Source: JAJAZB01 sp964244295
GTDB lineage: Bacteria; Bacteroidota; Bacteroidia; Cytophagales; Spirosomataceae
Assembly (NCBI GenBank): GCA_964244295.1
Contig: CAXTIG010000041.1
Coordinates: forward strand, 1 to 64,000
DNA length: 64,000 nt
Direction: 5' to 3'
In this document: positions 62,370 through 64,000 of the stretch, piece after piece
How the letters are laid out: every line of letters begins with the position of its first letter
How positions within the stretch are numbered: position 1 is the stretch's first letter
Program-made: the position numbers and the translations under genes
Notes under the pieces: model-generated
What the model saw: the letters and a program-made list of their open reading frames with translations, nothing else
Databases searched by the model: none
Told to the model about the DNA's origin: nothing

Positions 62370-63494
62370 ATGGTCTTCTTCGTTACGACGGTTGCGTTTG
62401 TGCAGACGCTGGTTGTGCTCTACCTTTTGCCCCTGCGGGGAAACCAGAGCCGGTCCTACCCCTACATTCGGGCCTTACTGGGGGCACTGATTCTACACCT
62501 CGGCATCAAATTGTACCTGCTGGGCGTGCTGCACGACGAATTTTTGTTCGGTCGGCTCAACAGTTTCACCTCGTTCAGCTACGGCCCGCTGCTGCTGTTT
62601 CAGTTCCGGCAATCCATCGGCAAACCGCTGCACCGCTCCACCCAACTCCTGCACCTGATTCCGTTTCTGACGGCCTTCGGGCTGTATTTGTACTGCGTCG
62701 TCACGCTGCTGCCCGCGCAGAATCTCGTGCTGTTCCAGACCATTTTTTCGGTGTACAAAAACTCGGTGATGGCCTCCTGGGTGTTGTATTTCGGCTACCT
62801 GCTTTGGGCCATTTGGCGGGAAAATCGTCAGGAAGTCAGTCGATTAGCTGAAGTTGACCGTTGGTTGCTGCTACGGGTGAGCGGCCTGTTTCTGATTGCC
62901 CTGGGCGGGTCGCAGGTGTTTAAGGCCGGGGCTGGATGGCTGGGGGTTGCTTATGAAAGCCACACGTTTCCCTACCTCATTTTTGGGCTGATTTCTTTTT
63001 TGTGCCTGCGGTTTTTCTTTACCCAAAACCCGGTCGCGGCGTTGCCGGTCGTGGTACAACCCGCCGAAGCGTCGCCGGTCGCGCCGGAAAAGGAAGCCGT
63101 TTCCTACGAAAAATCGGGGCTGACCGAGGGTCAACTGGCCGAAGGCTGGCAGTTGCTGGAGCAGGTGATGCAGCGCGACAAACTCTACATCAACCCGGAA
63201 CTCTCGCTCGACGACCTCTCGGCGCGGGTAAAACTCCCCCGGCAGCACGTTTCCCAAATTCTGAATCAAAAAGCCGAACGCAATTTTTTCACCTACGTCA
63301 ACGAATACCGGGTGGGGGAGATGCAGCGGCTGATGAAGGCCAAACCCAACGGGCGCATCCTCGAACTGGCCTTTCGGGTGGGTTTTCAGTCAAAAACGAC
63401 GCTGAACACCTACTTCAAAAAAGTCACCGGCTACTCACCCACGCAGTACCAGCAGTTTTTAATGGCGCAAAAGCCGGAGAGGTTGCGGTCGTGA
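62370..63494 (+). CDS. Membrane-anchored AraC-family regulator
   Basis: A protein of 374 residues. Residues 1-215 hold about seven hydrophobic helices (VFFVTTVAFVQTLVVLYLL, ALLGALILHLGIKLYLLGVL, LIPFLTAFGLYLYCVVTLL, SWVLYFGYLLWAIW, LFLIALGGSQVF, FPYLIFGLISFLCLRFFF). The C-terminus is an AraC DNA-binding domain (LSLDDLSARVKLPRQHVSQILNQKAERNFFTYVNEYRVGEMQRLMK, then ILELAFRVGFQSKTTLNTYFKKVTGYSPTQYQQ). It should sense an envelope signal and control nearby genes. It lies between two TonB-dependent receptor genes that share a promoter element, which makes it the leading candidate for their activator. Confidence 0.9.
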   Translation: MVFFVTTVAFVQTLVVLYLLPLRGNQSRSYPYIRALLGALILHLGIKLYLLGVLHDEFLFGRLNSFTSFSYGPLLLFQFRQSIGKPLHRSTQLLHLIPFLTAFGLYLYCVVTLLPAQNLVLFQTIFSVYKNSVMASWVLYFGYLLWAIWRENRQEVSRLAEVDRWLLLRVSGLFLIALGGSQVFKAGAGWLGVAYESHTFPYLIFGLISFLCLRFFFTQNPVAALPVVVQPAEASPVAPEKEAVSYEKSGLTEGQLAEGWQLLEQVMQRDKLYINPELSLDDLSARVKLPRQHVSQILNQKAERNFFTYVNEYRVGEMQRLMKAKPNGRILELAFRVGFQSKTTLNTYFKKVTGYSPTQYQQFLMAQKPERLRS

Positions 63495-63498
63495 TACC

Positions 63499-63589
63499 CC
63501 GAAAAACCCCCAACCCCCTAAAGGGGGCTTTTCCTGCCTGGATTTTCGAGCTACGAAAAGCCCCCTTTAGGGGGTTGGGGGTTTTTCGG
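63499..63589 (+). terminator. 34-bp inverted repeat after the AraC-type gene
   Basis: CCGAAAAACCCCCAACCCCC... (63499-63532) pairs perfectly with 63556-63589. It begins 4 bases after the stop and is the obvious place for termination. Confidence 0.8.
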
Positions 63590-63679
63590 ACAAACCGGAA
63601 TTTAAATCCTTAACAATCTCTTAAAACTGGCAATCTCTTAAAAATCAAACCACTAAAACAACTCATCGGCCCAGCCGAA

Positions 63680-63737
63680 CGGCGCGAACCCCGCCGTTCG
63701 GCTGGGCCGAATTCGTGCGGGGCCATGCCGAGGTTTG
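63680..63737 (+). promoter_or_regulatory. Promoter of the second receptor with the same 23-bp element
   Basis: CGGCGCGAACCC-CG-CCGTTCGGC (63680-63702) is followed by 27 bases and GAGGTTTG (63730-63737), a variant of TAGGTTTG, 31 bases before the ATG at 63769. The element matches the one before susC in 21 of 23 positions. It also lies within a larger 17-bp-arm inverted repeat (63668-63684 and 63692-63708). Confidence 0.72.
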
Positions 63738-63768
63738 CCCCGACTTCAACCAGAACCACCCGAAAGCA

Positions 63769-64000
63769 ATGATACAACGACTACTTTTCTTCCTGAGCGG
63801 GCTGCTCCTCACCCTCGCTGCCGAAGCGCAAACCCCGGAGCGCGGCACGCTCGTGGGCCACGTCAGCGACCGGAGCGGCTATTTGCCCGGTGCCACCGTG
63901 CAGGTGAAGGGCACCCACCTCGGTGCGGCCACCGACCTCAACGGGGCCTTTCACCTGAGCAACGTCCCCACCGGCGAGGCCACGCTGCTGGTGCGGTACA
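63769..64000 (+). CDS. TonB-dependent receptor, N-terminal part (runs off window)
   Basis: 77 residues are visible. A signal peptide (MIQRLLFFLSGLLLTLAAEAQ) is followed by a carboxypeptidase-like regulatory domain (GTLVGHVSDRSGYLPGATVQVKGTHLGAATDLNGAFHLSNVPTGEATLLVRY), as at the start of TonB-dependent transporters. The rest lies beyond the window, so the receptor assignment is from the leader domain and family habit. Confidence 0.75.
   Translation, partial: MIQRLLFFLSGLLLTLAAEAQTPERGTLVGHVSDRSGYLPGATVQVKGTHLGAATDLNGAFHLSNVPTGEATLLVRY

Overview
The window reads as a Bacteroidota chromosome, most likely order Cytophagales. Support comes from a SusC/SusD pair, a type IX secretion sorting domain, -7 promoter boxes of the form TAnnTTTG, a membrane-anchored AraC-type regulator and a Cst-type (I-B) CRISPR system. 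Genus cannot be fixed from the sequence alone.

Region 1 (1-4140) looks like part of a mobile or plasmid-derived element. It has an excisionase-like helix-turn-helix protein, an unknown helical protein translationally coupled to a DUF3987-type P-loop protein, 13 copies of TGTCAAC/GTTGACA at helical spacing (iteron-like), a zinc-ribbon/coiled-coil/membrane protein, and GGTTTGTAAACC-type palindromes ending in a perfect 44-bp palindrome.

Region 2 (4148-22294) is a complete type I-B CRISPR-Cas locus. The array shows 125 identical 37-nt repeats (interrupted by a 100-N scaffold gap) and is read right to left, so each transcribed repeat ends in ATTGAAAC. A leader lies on its right. The cas genes run in the same direction: cas8b1, cas7, cas5, cas3, cas6, cas1, cas2, cas4. 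Several junctions are ATGA overlaps, and small repeats sit around cas2.

Region 3 (22295-35064) is a defence and accessory stretch. It holds two small unknown proteins, a WYL-domain regulator divergent from a two-gene antitoxin/zeta-like kinase operon with twin palindromic operators, tRNA 3'-end-like fragments, a YgjP-type metalloprotease, and a type I restriction-modification locus. In that locus hsdM is cut by an in-frame stop in the loop of a 61-nt perfect hairpin, and hsdS and hsdR are separated by a REP-associated tyrosine transposase with its REP repeats.

Region 4 (35065-64000) is mostly core metabolism: ribose/ADP-ribose genes (sugar transporter, ADP-ribosylglycohydrolase, ribokinase), an FG-GAP T9SS substrate, murF, a GH13 branching-enzyme-like protein, ahcY, hflX, an SPFH membrane protein with an Arc-type partner, two secreted phosphoesterases and a SusCD pair. 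An AraC-type regulator lies between two TonB-dependent receptor genes, and the promoters of both receptors share one 23-bp element at identical spacing. Almost every intergenic gap in this region contains a long inverted repeat.
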